Assembly: GCF_004193775.1 (NCBI RefSeq)
Contig: NC_041021.1
Location: forward strand, 18,480,024 to 18,544,023
DNA: 64,000 bases
Direction: 5' to 3'
Source of the DNA: Glycine soja
Lineage: Eukaryota; Streptophyta; Magnoliopsida; Fabales; Fabaceae
Shown: positions 12,188-24,346 of the stretch, piece by piece
Position numbering within the stretch: the stretch's first letter is position 1
Layout: every line of letters starts with the position of its first letter
Position numbers and translations under genes: made by a program
The notes under the pieces: generated by a model
The model's input: only the letters and a program-made list of their open reading frames with translations
Databases searched by the model: none
What the model was told of the DNA's origin: nothing

Positions 12188-13348
12188 TGATCGAGGCCGT
12201 ACTCGAATCAAATAAACATGATAATGCAGTAACTAGGAAGTGATCCTAGGTCGTTTCCCAACGAGCAATGATAAACCAAATGTTCATAATATACTTGCAG
12301 CAACAGTAATGATTGGGGGGGGGGGTTTGTTTGTTTTGTGATTTAAGGAGCAGAACAAGTAAACTGGAATATGAAACTAATAATATTAAAAATGGGTTGT
12401 TTCCTCTGATTCAGAAGCCATTCTCTTATCCTGGGTTATGGAGAATTTGTCCCTAACAGTAACCACTTAATCCAACCCTATTTCAATTTACTAAGCGAAA
12501 ATCATCCTAGGGTTGTCAATACGTGATTAGGCACCACATACACCAGTTAGCCCCTTCGTCCATTTAGCATGAACGCAAGTTAGGCTCAGAGGCAATTAAT
12601 CGAACACGAAGCGTGCACTGATTAATGTTCACGAATTTGGGTTAACTGGTGAAGGGAAAACTGCTAAGGAACCACATTATAAACGAAACCTCAAAAAGAG
12701 TTGGGCTTCTTCCTCAGAAGGAAACAACACCAGAATAAGTAGCCTTCCATAGATTCAAACAGAGAACGTAAATGAAACATGAAGCAGAAACGTGAATAAC
12801 AGAAACATAAATGAGACAGAAACGAAAATGAAAACAGAAACGTAAATGAAAGTAGAAGAAGAAACAAGAACGAAATTGTAATTAGAAGCAGGAACTGGGA
12901 AATTGCATTAAGAACGAAAACAGTAGCATTAGAACAGAAAGAACTTAAAACCCTAAACAAAGCTCTGAAAAATCAATGGCATAACAGAATAGCCTTGCAC
13001 GAATCCCAAGGCTGCTATTTAAAAAGAGTCACTCAAAGTCATTGGGCCCTATTACAATACTCTGGCCCAAAACGAAATAAACACTGAACAACATAAAATA
13101 AAATTGCGAAATTTCCTAATTAGAAATTAACTAAGGTAAGCGCTGCTTTATTTGCCCTCTTCAAGTCCATAACCAAAATCCGGATTAAGCCCAATATTTC
13201 ATTAATTCCTGAAATTAGATTTAAAACATCAAATTAGCTAAATGAGCCCAAATAATAAAACTTCCTGATCACTTGACAATTAAGACCAATCAGTAATTAA
13301 AATGGTGCAAAAAGGGTTTAGAAAATAGAAGAAAATGATGGCACATCA
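12188..13348 (-). repeat. Element E 5' LTR (Athila-type)
   Basis: On the minus strand it starts TGATGTGCC at 13348 and ends CGATCA at 12188 (1161 bp). The boundaries are supported by the solo LTR at 60882-62018, which has the same ends and a target-site duplication. It includes a poly-G tract near 12317-12326. Small ORFs inside (for example 12691-12960) look like chance. Confidence 0.92.
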
Positions 13349-14861
13349 CTCGGCGCAGGAATTAGACCACAGGAAGCAAGTCGAAAATGGGGTGATAGGA
13401 ATACCGAGAAAATATTTGAAGGTAAAAGTGAGAATCTTGGCAGGTAAAGGCAAGTGGGCCCCGTTCATAGATATTCCCGCACTGTTGATTTTCGGGGGAG
13501 TCCTCTTTCCGAATGTGGATGGGTTGGTGGACCTGGCCACGATCGACGCTTTTCTTGCCTATCATAACCACAAGGAAAGCCCGGTTATCGCTATGCTAGC
13601 CAACCTATATGACACCTTCGACCGAAGATGTGAAAAGAGCAATGCAAGGATTGTTTGTTGTACTTCAGCTCTTTATGTATGGTTAGTTTCGCACCTTTTT
13701 CACCAAGAGGTGAGGCATGCTTGCCCGTTAGAAAGCCACCATTCATGCACAGAGAAAGGAGGTGCAAATTGGGATCAACTATTAGCAAGCAAAGAAGGAG
13801 CATTTGTCAACTGGTTCCCTCGATGGAAGGAAGGAAGAACCAGAGTTCTTATTTCATGCGGAGGATTTCCAAATGTTCCCTTGATGGGGACGAGGGGTTG
13901 CATCAGCTACAATCCCGTTCTTGCTATAAGACAACTTGGCTATCCTATGAGAGGAGCACCACTAGAGGAAGAGATCGTACCTGTCATTTCACGAGGTTTC
14001 AATAAGACCAACATGGAGACACTTCAGAAGGTCCGCAAGGCATGGGAGGTGTTGCAAAAGAAGGACAAGGAACTCAGGGGCAGTAACAATGGGCCCATCG
14101 GTGGCTATCGTAAGTGGTTAAAAGCCCACGTGCAAGTTTTGGAGTGGCTCCCGAGTCTGAGAACCGCTAAGAGGGAGGAAGATGAGGCACCGGAGGAAGA
14201 CGAAGAAGTGCAGGCCTTTAGGACAGAACTCAAGCAAGCTCAAACGGTCAAAGAAAGGTTCAAATCAACAGCTCTTAAAATCCGAAAGGAGAATGCCGAA
14301 CTGAGAGATGTAAATATGGCTACCACCAAGGCTTTGGAACAAGAGACCAAGAGGGCTCGTAGGGAAGAGCACGGCCGGAAAAAGTTCCGAGGGGCTCTCT
14401 GGAGCAGTAACAACGAGCTTAAACTCCGAAGAGAGGAAAGGGACCAATCGCGAGTAGACAGTTTGATCTTGAAAGATGAATTGAAGGCTTGCTCGAGGTC
14501 CAAGAGAAGTTTGTCTTAGTGGTTGTGCGAGACAGAGACCAACATGTTAGCTATCATCACCAAGTATCAAGAAGAACTAAGCCTAGCCACAGCCCACGAG
14601 CATAGGGTGGCGGATGAGTATGCCCAAGTGTACGCAGAAAAGGAGGCTAGAGGAAGGGTGATTGACTCGTTACACCAAGAGGCAACCATGTGGATGGACC
14701 GATTTGCTTTTACCTTGAACGGGAGTCAAGAACTTCCCCGATTGCTAGCCAAGGCCAAAGCAATGGCGGACATCTACTCCGCCCTCGAGGAGATCCACGG
14801 ACTTCTCAGTTATTGTCAACATATGATAGACTTAATGGCCCATGTAATTAGGAACCGCTAG
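13349..14861 (+). pseudogene. ORF1: Element B ORF1, 5'-truncated by element E, with one stop
   Basis: This corresponds to ORF1 of A, C and D, but lacks the first ~130 residues, which lie beyond element E. A TAG at 14517-14519 replaces the CAG of A. The stretch before this stop is clearly diverged from A (roughly two thirds identical by eye at protein level), while the stretch from 14523 onward is nearly the same as A. It has the same domain order, a globular part followed by a charged coiled-coil part. The first codons of the open frame (13335-13348) are E's LTR, not ORF1. Confidence 0.83.
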
Positions 14862-15096
14862 GGAATTTGTATTGTCACTCAAATCTTGACTAGTCATAAC
14901 CTTTTTGAATAAAATGAGTTTATCCCATGTTTCTACTCCAAAAAGTCGATGCGAATCAAATCACTCCTGCATTTTATCTCTAAACATGCATTCATAATTT
15001 TTTTGCCTACTCCTCACGTTTGATTTTTCTAGGAAAAACACCATAACTAAACGCGCCACAAGGCATCCCTATCGCACCAGATCCAAATCTAGGACG
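14862..15096 (+). other. Element B ORF1-gag spacer
   Basis: Non-coding spacer like that of A and D; no separate feature seen. Confidence 0.6.
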
Positions 15097-18000
15097 ATGG
15101 GTGACCAAGAGGAGACACAGGAACAGATGAAAGCCGACATGTCGACTTTGAAAGAAAAAATGGCTTCTATGATGGAGGCCATGCTAGGAATGAGGCAACT
15201 CATGGAGAAGAATGTGGCCACCGCTGCCGCTGTCAGTTCGGCTGCCGAAGCAGATCCGACTCTCCTAGCCACCGCGCACCATCCTCCCCCAAATACGCTA
15301 GGACGAGGAAGGAACACACTGGGGCACAACAACAACCCCCATTTGGGATACAACCGAGCGGCTTACCCTTATGGATTGCCGCCTAATTACACGCCGCCAA
15401 TCATGCAAGATGATGCGGGTCATATCTCTTCTCCCATCCTTGAAAGGGAGCCTCCTCGACAGCCCGACGAGGTCCACGAAGATCATCAAGAGTATGCCCA
15501 AGGGGATATCGAGTTCTACCCTCCGATTCCCGTCGAGGGACCGGCACCCAACACTTTGCCTCAGCCCAACCTCATTGCACAACCGATAATCTTGTCCATA
15601 GAAGGACCACCCCCGGCGACCGAAGAAAGAAGGAAACTCGATCTCCTCGAGGAAAGATTGAGGGCTGTTGAAGGCTTTGGTGATTATCCATTCACGAACA
15701 TGATGGATCTTTGCTTAGTACCCGATGTTGTTATCCCCCCAAAATTCAAAGTGCCGGACTTCGACAAGTATAAAGGGACGACCTGTCCCAAGAACCATCT
15801 CAAGATGTATTGTCGTAAGATGGGCGTGCACTCTAGGGATGAGAAGCTATTAATACACTTTTTCCAAGATAGCTTGGCCGTAGCCGCGGTTGTTTGGTAC
15901 ACTAATCTGGAAGCTTCCCGCATCCGTACTTGGAAGGACCTGATAACTGCTTTCCTAAGGCAATATCAATATAATTTCGATATGGCTCCCGATCGCACTC
16001 AGCTACAGAATATGTTCAAGAAGGAAGGTGAGACCTTTAAAGAATACGTGCAGCGTTGGAGAGACCTGACAGCGCAAGTGGCACCTCCCATGGTGGAAAG
16101 GGAGATGATCACCATGATGGTAGACACCTTGCCAGTGTTTTACTATGAGAAGTTGGTAGGTTACATGCCATCCAGCTTCGCGGACCTAGTGTTCGCCGGG
16201 GAAAGAATTGAAGTAGGGTTGAAGAGAGGGAAGTTCGATTATGTTTCCTCTACAAGTGCCAATGCTAAAAGGGTCGGAACAACTGGGGCAAAAAGGAAGG
16301 AGGGAGATGCTCACGCCGTCACTTCGGCGCCTGCGTGGGTTAAACCCCCACAGACATCTCATGGTACACATCAGTACGCTCAACATCATCCGAGGCTTCT
16401 CAGCTCACGCTGGGAACTCCTCTAATTCAGCACCCATGCAGCCTAAGGCACCCGTTCAGAGGGAGGCCCCCCAAGTTCCAACTCCAACCACGACTCGCCC
16501 GGCCGGCAATTCCAACGCAATGAGGAACTTTCCCCCGAGGCCAATTCAAGAATTCACCCCACTCCCGATGACGTATGAAGACCTCTTTTCGTCCCTCATC
16601 GCCAACCAACTGGTCGTAATAACTCCCAGGAAGGTCTTTCAACCCCCTTTCCCAAAGTGGTATGATCCTAATTCAACTTGCAAGTACCATGGGAATACCC
16701 CGGGGCATTCCATCGAAAAATGCTTGGCCCTTAAATACAAGGTCCAACATTTGATAGATGCTGGATGGCTGACGTTCCAAGAGGATCGGCCCAACGTGAA
16801 AACCAACCCGCTCGCCAATCATGGAGGGGGGGCAGTTAACGCCATTGGGTTAGATAGGCCCCGCTGGTCTAAACCTTTAAAGGACATGGCAACCCCTAGG
16901 AGATTTATCTTTGAGGCCCTACAAAAGGGAGGTGTGATTCCCCACGGTGGGCGTAAAGAGGACTCTTGTTTGTTTCATCCCGGCGAGCTACATAGCATGG
17001 AAACATGTTTGGCAGTAGAGGAATTGTTGCAGCGAATGATAGATCAAAGCCGGCTAGAAGTCGGTGATGAGGGAAGAGAAGGGCAACATATATGTATGCA
17101 GTCCGTGGATGAGAGAAGTTTTGGAAGGCCTACACCTTTGGTGATATATTTCCCCAAGGGCGCAGCTTCGCAAAAACCCCGACACCCCTCGGCACCTAAG
17201 CCTGTCCCTTTCCCATACCAAAATAGCCACGCAGTCCCATGGAGGTACACACCTCCGAAAAAAGAGGAAGAAGAAACCACAAACATCAGTTCATTGTCGG
17301 CCAAAGTAACCAATATCACGGGGCTGAGTGGTGTGACCCGCAGCGATCGTGTATTTGCGCCCCCCAACCTACCAATTCAGCCCAAGAACGTCAAGGGGAA
17401 GGCAAAGGTAGTGGGAGAACAAGATGATAAAACGCCCCTCACTCCAAATGAGGATATTCCGGCGAAAGGTCTTCCGGAGAAAAGGGATGATTATGGCAAG
17501 AAGGAGGTGTCACTAGAGAAAGCCAGCGAGTTTCTTTGCATAATTCAGCAGAGCGAGTTCAAGGTTATTGAGCAGCTCAACAAAACCCTGGCCAGGGTCT
17601 CGCTATTGGAATTACTCATGAGCTCGGAACCTCATCGGGCTTTGCTTGTAAAGGTTTTGAATGAGGCCCATGTGGCCCAAGATATCTCTGTGGAAGGCTT
17701 CGAAGGGCTTGTTAATAATATCACTTCCAACAACTATCTCGCCTTCGCCGAAGAAGAAATCCCTGCCGAGGGAAGAGGGCAAAACAAGGCTTTGCACGTC
17801 TCAGTCAAGTGTATGGACCACGTCGTAGCCAAGGTGCTTATCGATAATGGTTCCAGATTAAACGTGATGCCCAAAAGCACCTTGGAGTAATTACCGTTTA
17901 ATGCTTCCCATCTAAAGCCAAGTTCCATGGTAGTTCGTGCCTTCGACGGCACCCATCGAGAGGTTAGGGGAGAGATTGACCTTCCGGTACAAATAGGCCC

Positions 18001-18708
18001 TCACACCTGTTAGGTTACCTTTCAAATCATGGACATTAACCCCCCTTACAGCTGCCTGTTGGGACGCCCATGGATCCATTCAGTAGGAGTCGTTCCCTCT
18101 ACACTCCATCAGAAATTGAAGTTCGTAGTGGAAGGGCATTTGGTCATCGTATCGGGCGAGGAAGACATCTTGGTGAGTTGTCCATCCTCTATGCCATATG
18201 TGGAGGCCGCAGAGGAGTCGTTAGAAACCTCTTTCCAGGCTTTCGAGGTGGTAAGCATTTCCTCCGTGGACTCCTTTTCTGGGCAACCTTGCCTGTCAGA
18301 TACGGCAGTAATGGTGGCTCGGGTAATGTTGGGGAATGGCTATGAACCCGGAATGGGTTTAGGCAAGGACAACTGCGGCATAACTAGCCTGATAAGTGCC
18401 AAAGGAAATCGTGGGAAGTTTGGGTTAGGCTACAAACCCACACAGGCAGATATAAGGAAAAGCATCGCGGGAAGGAAGAGTGGAGGTCAAGGCTCGCGAT
18501 TAAGACAAGAAGACGAAGGAAGCCCTCCCTGCCACATAAGTAGGAGCTTTATAAGCACAGGTCTAGGGGACGACGGCCAAGTCGTTGCAATATGCGAAGA
18601 TGATGCTCCGAGTGGTTTGGATTTGGTACGACCATGCCCTCCTGATTTCCAACTAGTAAATTGGCGAGTGGAGAAGCGCCTAGGCATTTATGCGACTAGC
18701 ATAATGTA
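15097..18708 (+). pseudogene. gag-pro: Element B gag-protease, one frameshift and two stops
   Basis: It starts Met-Gly-Asp-Gln-Glu-Glu at 15097. The gag core is open to about 16395, where one extra base relative to A shifts the frame. The continuing frame carries the C-X2-H-X5-H-X4-C knuckle (about 16679) and the protease Asp-Asn-Gly-Ser motif (about 17843). Stops are at 17888-17890 (TAA after the Ser-Thr-Leu-Glu segment) and 18011-18013 (TAG where A has CAA). The G-patch lies at about 18320-18440. The 3' end Ala-Thr-Ser-Ile-Met-stop is as in A, with the intron donor inside the last codon. The product would be capsid, nucleocapsid and retropepsin, now inactive. Confidence 0.86.
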
Positions 18709-18885
18709 AACCTTTCAGGGCTTTAAGAAACTCTACAGTTGGGCCTAGGCTTTAGAGTTTCCTTTTGTTAAGGCTTTGTGCCTTTTGCTCTTGAATCTAT
18801 AATATAAAGATCTTTTCTTTCATCTGTTCCTGCGTCTCTACCCATTCTCATTTATTTGCATGTTTATTTATGTTCAAAATGCTAG
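18706..18885 (+). other. Element B gag-pro/pol intron
   Basis: Begins GTAAACC inside the last codons of gag-pro and ends ...GCTAG before ATCCGACGAC. It matches the position of the A intron (30041-30218). The acceptor reads CTAG where A has GCAG. Confidence 0.7.
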
Positions 18886-21830
18886 ATCCGACGACGAGTC
18901 CCTTGAAGGTACTAATACTTGGGACCCGCCCATCGACTTCGAGCAAGAAACGAATAAAATAGAAGACGAAGAGGACGAGGATGTGGGACTTTCCCCAGAG
19001 TTAGAAAGGATAGTCGCCCAGGAGGACCAAGAAATGGGGCCTCATCAAGAAGAGACAGAGCTAGTAGACTTGGGAACTGGCAGTGGAAAAAGGGAAGTAA
19101 AGATAGGCACGGGTATGACCACGCCCATCCGCGAAGAATTAACAACCCTGCTAAGAGATTACCAAGACATCTTTGCTTGGTCCTACCAAGATATGCCCGG
19201 TTTGAGTTCTGACATTGTACAACACCAATTACCCCTAAATCCCGAGTGTCCCCCGGTAAAGCAGAAACTGAGATGGATGAAGCCCGAGACATCCTTGAAG
19301 ATAAAAGAAGAGGTAAAGAAACAATTTGATGCTGGGTTTTTGGCTGTCGCTCAGTACCCGGAATGGGTTGCCAACATCGTACCAGTCCCTAAGACAATTT
19401 TCCTTTGCCGCACATCGATATTCTTGTAGATAATACGGCCAGTTTCGCTTTATTTTCCTTCATGGATGGGTTCTCCGGTTACAATCAGATAAAAATGGCG
19501 CCCGAGGATATGGAAAAGACTACCTTTGTCATCCTGTGGGGGACGTTCTGTTACAAGGTGATGTCCTTCGGACTCAAGAATGCCGGGGCAACTTATCAAC
19601 GAGCCATGGTAGCTTTGTTCCACGATATGATGCACCGAGAGATCGAGGTCTACGTGGATGACATAATTGCCAAATCTAAATCCGAGGAGGAACACCTCAT
19701 CAACCTGCGGAAGTTGTTTGAAAGGCTTAGGAAGTATCAATTGAGGTTGAACCCCGCTAAGTGCACCTTCGGGGTCAAGTCAGGGAAATTACTAGGTTTC
19801 ATCGTAAGCCAGAAAGGGATAGATTTGGACCCCGAAAAGGTGAAGGCCATCCTTGAGATGCCGGAACCCCGTACTGAGAGGCAAGTCCGAGGTTTCCTAG
19901 GACGTTTGAATTATATTGCCAGATTCATATCACAGCTCATTGCTATTTGTGAGCCGTTGTTCAAACTCTTACGCAAAAACCAAACTGACCGTTGGAATAG
20001 GGATTGTCAAGAAGCATTAGGGAGGATCAAAAAGTGTCTCATGAATACTCCTGTGCTTATGCCACCGGTACCCGGAAGACCTCTCATCTTGTATATGACG
20101 ATTTTGGACGAGTCGATGGGATGTATGCTGGGGCAGCATGACGAGACTGGAAGGAAGGAGCGCGCCGTCTACTACTTGAGTAAGAAGTTCACGGCCTGTG
20201 AAATGAATTACTCCCTGCTCGAGAGAAAGTGTTGTGCTTTAGTCTGGGCGTCCCATCGTCTAAGACAATACATGCTGAGCCATACCACCTGGCTGATATC
20301 CAAGATGGACCCAGTTAAGTATATTTTTGAAAAGCCAGCTCTTACGGGACGAATTGCCCGGTGGCAAGTCCTGCTATCCGAGTTTGATATAGTTTACGTC
20401 ACCCAAAAGGCGATAAAAGGAAGTGCCTTAGCAGATTATTTGGCTCAGCAGCCCCTCAACGACTATCAGCCCATGCATCCCGAATTCCCAGATGAGGACA
20501 TCATGGCCTTGTTTGAGGAAAAACTAGATGAGGACCGGGATAAATGGACCGTGTGGTTTGATGGAGCTCAAATGTTCTAGGCCATGGCATTGGAGTAGTA
20601 TTGGTCTCTGCGGACAATCAATGTATACCTTTCATAGCCAGGCTGGGGTTTGACTGCACTAACAATATGGCTGAATATGAAGCATGTGCCCTGGCCGTCC
20701 AGGCAGTGATTGACTCAGATGTCAAGCTACTCAAGGTGTATGGGGACTCAGCGTTGGTGATCCATCAGCTGAGAGGGGAATGGGAAACTAGAGACCCCAA
20801 GCTGATACCCAACAAAGCCTATATCAAGGAGCTGACTAATTCCTTTGATGAAATCTCCTTTCATCATGTTCCCCGGGAGGAAAATCAAATGGCGGATGCG
20901 CTTGCTACTTTGGCATCCATGTTCTAGCTAACACCACACGGGGATCTACCATACATCGAGTTCTGGTGTCGTGGTAAACTCGCGCATTGTTTCCAGGTGG
21001 AAGAGGAACGGGATGGTAAGCCTTGGTATTTCGATATCAAGCGATACGTCGAAAGCAAAGAGGACCCACCGGAGGCCTCCGACAATGATAAAAGGACGTT
21101 GAGAAGGTTGGCAGCCGGTTTCTTCTTGAGCGAGAGCATACTATATAAAAGAAACCACAACATAATTCTCCTGCGATGCGTGGATGCCAAAGAGGCGAAC
21201 CACATGATCGAGGAAGTCCACGAGGGATCGTTAGGAATGCACGCCAATGGGCATGCTATGGCTAGGGAAATCTTGAGGGCAGGTTATTACTGGCTCACCA
21301 TGGAAAGTGACTGCTGCGTCCATGTAAGGAAATGCCACAAGTGTCAAGCATTCGCGGACAATGTCAATGCTCCGCCACATCCTCTAAATGTCATGGCCAC
21401 GCCGTGGCCCTTTTCCATGTGGGAAATAGATGTAATTGGAGCCATAGAGCCCAAAGCTGCAAATGGACATCGTTTCATCCTAGTGGCGATCGATTACTTC
21501 ACTAAATGGGTCGAAGCCGCATCATACGCTAGCGCCACCAGGAGTGTGGTGGTCAGGTTCATTAAGAAGGAGATCATCTGCCGATACGGTTTGCCGAGGA
21601 AGATCATCATGGACAACGACACCAGTTTGAATAATAAGATGATAGGGGAAATGTGCGATGAGTTTAAAATCCAACATCACAATTCCACGCCCTACCGACC
21701 AAAGAAGAACGGAGCCGTGGAAGCGGCCAATAAGAATATCAAGAAGATTATCCAAAAAAAATGACTGTGTCATATAAAGATTGGCATGAGATGCTCCCAT
21801 TCGCGTTACATGGTTACCGGACTTCAGCGC
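18886..21830 (+). pseudogene. pol: Element B pol, 5' part: RT, RNase H, second RNase H, integrase core
   Basis: The frame opens after the intron. A deletion of about 61 bp near 19393, relative to A, removes the RT segment containing Cys-Val-Asp-Tyr-Arg-Asp-Leu-Asn and shifts the frame. The RT active site Tyr-Val-Asp-Asp is kept (about 19650). A one-base loss near 20568 and a CAG-to-TAG stop at 20925-20927 break the second RNase H (about 20555-20927). The integrase zinc region is at about 21220-21360 and the core at about 21425-21750, where an extended A-run near 21757 shifts the frame. Element A interrupts at 21830. The C-terminal part is at 58576-59018. Confidence 0.86.
21826..21830 (+). repeat. 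Target-site duplication AGCGC of element A, left copy
   Basis: The five bases before A's 5' LTR are repeated at 58571-58575 right after its 3' LTR. Joining the flanks restores a continuous integrase reading frame of B. Confidence 0.95.
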
Positions 21831-23482
21831 TGTCATACCCTAATTTCGTCCGGGGACCTTTGCTCGATGACGTGCGACCATTCTTTGGTCCTCGTGAGGT
21901 GCTTGGCACCCATCATTAGGCAATTTGTGAAATTCCAGGACATGCCGAAAAACCAAAAAAATATTGATGCACAATCCGTAAGTTTCCGTGACACACCGGA
22001 AATCAAATGGAAGCATCGTTGCATAATTAAGTGAGGTTCCGTAACATTCCGTAAGTCAAAAAGGGGATGATTATGTAATCCGCAAGGTTCCGTATCATTA
22101 CGGAAAGAAAACGAGTATCGTTACGAAATTCGTAAGTTTCCGTAACTTTACGAAAAAAGAATCACCAAAAAACAGCAGAGGGGGGTGTACTTAGTAAAAA
22201 TGGGGGTGCAAATAGCACCCAGGCCCACTTGGGCCCTCCGGAATATTCCTCCAGAAGGCGGTTGCTTCTGGAGGAAGCAACCCTGCTCGCCTGGGCGAGC
22301 TGGGCGGCAACCACCTCCCCTATTTTGCTATAAATAAAAGAGGAAGGCAAGAAGGAAGGGGTTCAGCCCCTGAGGCACTTTTCTCTCTTTCGAATTTGCT
22401 TGGAAAAATTGTTTCCGTGAAGAAAATCTAAGCCGAGGCGCTTCCGAAACGTTTCCGTAACGTTTTCCGTGAGGAATCTCGCAAAGGTTTCAACCGTTCT
22501 TCGACGTTCTTCATTCGTTCTTCATCGTTCTTCGATCTTCAACGGGTAAGTACCTCGAACCAGGCTTTTCGATTCATTCTATGTACCCGTAGTGGTCCAC
22601 ATTGTGTTTCGTGCATTTTTATTCTCGTTTTGTTTACTTTTTATACCCCCTGTTGACGTGCTTAAGCCGTTTTACTTAAGTCATTTCTCGCTTAACTTAA
22701 AATAAAAATAAATTTCCACCGAACGTTTGAATTGTATTATCCATTAACTTCAGTTAAAATAAATTCCGACCGTTCGGTCGTGCCGTAACCACGTTAGAAA
22801 TCAAAAAGAGGTAAAAAAATAATATAATAATCAAAAAGACATCTTTTAGTAAAATAAAGCGGAAAATCAATCGGACGTTTTCTCTTTGGGATTTCTCATT
22901 CTTAATCGAATTGATTAATAACTAAAGTGAAACTAAGGCTAAAATCAACTCGCCTAGTCAAGCTCGTCCACAAAAATAGGCTTTTGAAGTTCGTCGTTTC
23001 AATTTCTCACTAAGTAAAATGGATCATTTTTAAGGTCCAACGCCTTAAAATGATCACCTCTTAAGGTAAAAAAGAATCACTTGATAAAAAAGAACTACGT
23101 AGGTCTGATTTTCTCATCCCAAATTGAGGAATACGTAGGAGCAAAGGGAAACACCCTTGTCGACCACAAAAAAGGGGAAAATATAAAAAGGGTATAAAAG
23201 GATATAAGGACATAAAAAGGAACGTAAAAATCAAAGTCATGTTTGCACATTCGATTAAAGGCTGTCGTCCCTTGGGGCGGACGTGTGGGGTGCTAATACC
23301 TTCCCCGTGCGTAAATACAACTCCCGAACCTTTCACTTAAAAGTTCGTAGATCGCGTCTTTTCCGGTTTTTCTGACGTTTTCCTCAAATAAACGTTGGTG
23401 GCGACTCCGCGCGTATTCCTTTCGTGGAACACGCATCCCGCGAGTCACGCGTCGCCCTCCCGCCGAAGGGTAGGTTGCGACA
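21831..23482 (+). repeat. Element A 5' LTR (1652 bp)
   Basis: It starts TGTCATACCC and ends GGTTGCGACA (TG...CA). It contains AC(G)GAAAC/CCGTAA-rich repeats in the first 350 bp, an inverted repeat CCTCCAGAAG/CTTCTGGAGG, one CTCGCC-TG-GGCGAG palindrome, a TATA box, and a block of inverted ACGTAG motifs near 23092-23167. It matches the 3' LTR at 56900-58570 end to end. Confidence 0.95.
22329..22336 (+). promoter_or_regulatory. TATA box of element A 5' LTR
   Basis: TATAAATA lies after the GC palindrome and CT-rich segment, at about 500 bp into the LTR. The same box is kept in the 3' LTR at 57417-57424 and in both C LTRs on the minus strand. It is the likely Pol II promoter of the element RNA. 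Confidence 0.75.
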
Positions 23483-23484
23483 GT

Positions 23485-23503
23485 TGGCGACTCCACTGGG
23501 GAC
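23485..23503 (+). other. Primer-binding site of element A
   Basis: TGGCGACTCCACTGGGGAC starts 2 bp after the 5' LTR. The same 19 bases follow C's 5' LTR (54800-54818, minus). Ogre elements are described as primed by tRNA-Arg; I could not verify the tRNA match. Confidence 0.82.
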
Positions 23504-24346
23504 TGTTTTTAGAGAGTTAGGCCATTTAATTTTGTGCAATGTTTTACCGTGACTTACCCCTTTGTTGGTTTCCTTTCATTATGTTCTTGTGTATATAAAC
23601 TCTTTGTTGCTTTTAGTGCGTTTTAAATGTATGCATGAAGTAAATATTTATTCATTTGATGCACACAAACACCAACACTATTTGCACACACTGTGAGTGA
23701 AAAAGGGCCCTATACCCGGGTTCATGGGAGCATAAGGAGTGGAGGTGAATCTGTGATCATGCTAGGTCTCCGACTTGCTTGATTACAGTGAACCCTCATC
23801 TAGAGCTTTTCTCTTTGAAAACCTATTGTTGCTAGTAGTCCCTACTGCTACAATATGTTCTTCAAAGGGGATGATACCTCTAGAAACCATCAAGAGAGAT
23901 ATAACTACCTTGGGGATTATTGCTAAAAGCCTAGTTAGTTCTCTCCCTTATAGGTCCCTTAAATAGGGGCACGAAGCAAACACGCTGCGTGCCATTTTTC
24001 ACACTGTCATGCATGAGTATCATATACCCTTTTGCTTATGTTCGGTAAATATTGTCATACTGTGCACATTCCCGCATTGTGTCTTTTGCATAGGCATTGC
24101 ATATGGGTTCTGTCTTGATCCCTACTGTAAACAAACCAACGGAGGGTCCGTGTCGCCTTCTTAAAAACGTGCGTTGGGGCATTTCGCTACCCCTAGATGT
24201 CGTATCTAAGAAGGTGACAAATTCCCCGGACCCCCGTATTCGTAAATTGCATCTGTGTCATATGCATTTCTTCATGCATTCATCCATCCCACCCATGAGA
24301 TATCGGAGTTTTGATTTGCACCAGCTTTTGTCTCACTTTGGTAAGC
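23504..24346 (+). other. Element A leader (5' UTR) with one small conserved ORF
   Basis: The leader is shared with C (54799-53950, minus). A 63-codon ORF at 23775-23966 starts Met-Leu-Asp-Tyr and is also open in C (54133-54522), where it runs on because C has CAG where A has TAG. Shared descent alone can explain the similarity, so I do not call it a gene. Confidence 0.6.

Larger units (their letters stand above)
6237..13348 (-). mobile_element. Element E: Athila-like Ty3/gypsy retrotransposon
   Basis: On the minus strand E shows a 5' LTR (13348 to 12188), a PBS, gag, protease, RT, RNase H and integrase. It is then interrupted at 6237 by element D; the rest of integrase and the 3' LTR are left of the window. 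The RT block [14 protein letters not shown] and the PBS TGGCGTCGTTGCCGGGGA are typical of the Athila lineage. It lies in ORF1 of element B, whose coding sequence resumes at 13349. Frameshifts and stops show it is inactive. Confidence 0.88.
13349..21830 (+). mobile_element. Element B, first piece: Ogre/Tat-like retrotransposon (ORF1 to integrase)
   Basis: The oldest layer in the window. It resumes in the middle of ORF1 right after element E's LTR and runs through gag-pro, the intron and pol to integrase at 21830, where element A is inserted. The integrase frame resumes at 58571 after A. The 5' LTR and leader of B are left of the window. It carries many frameshifts, stops and a 61 bp deletion. 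Confidence 0.92.

Noticed and set aside
13335..13348. Met-Met-Ala-His start of B's ORF1 frame
   Set aside because: These bases are the end of element E's LTR; the similarity to ORF1 begins at 13349.
22329..23482. Host gene promoter or exon
   Set aside because: All signals (TATA box, splice-like GGTAAGTA near 22541) lie inside the LTR and recur in each LTR copy.
23061..23496. Minus-strand ORFs of 67-91 codons repeated in every LTR
   Set aside because: Repetition reflects copies of the LTR; no known domain, and the frame differs between A and C LTR types.
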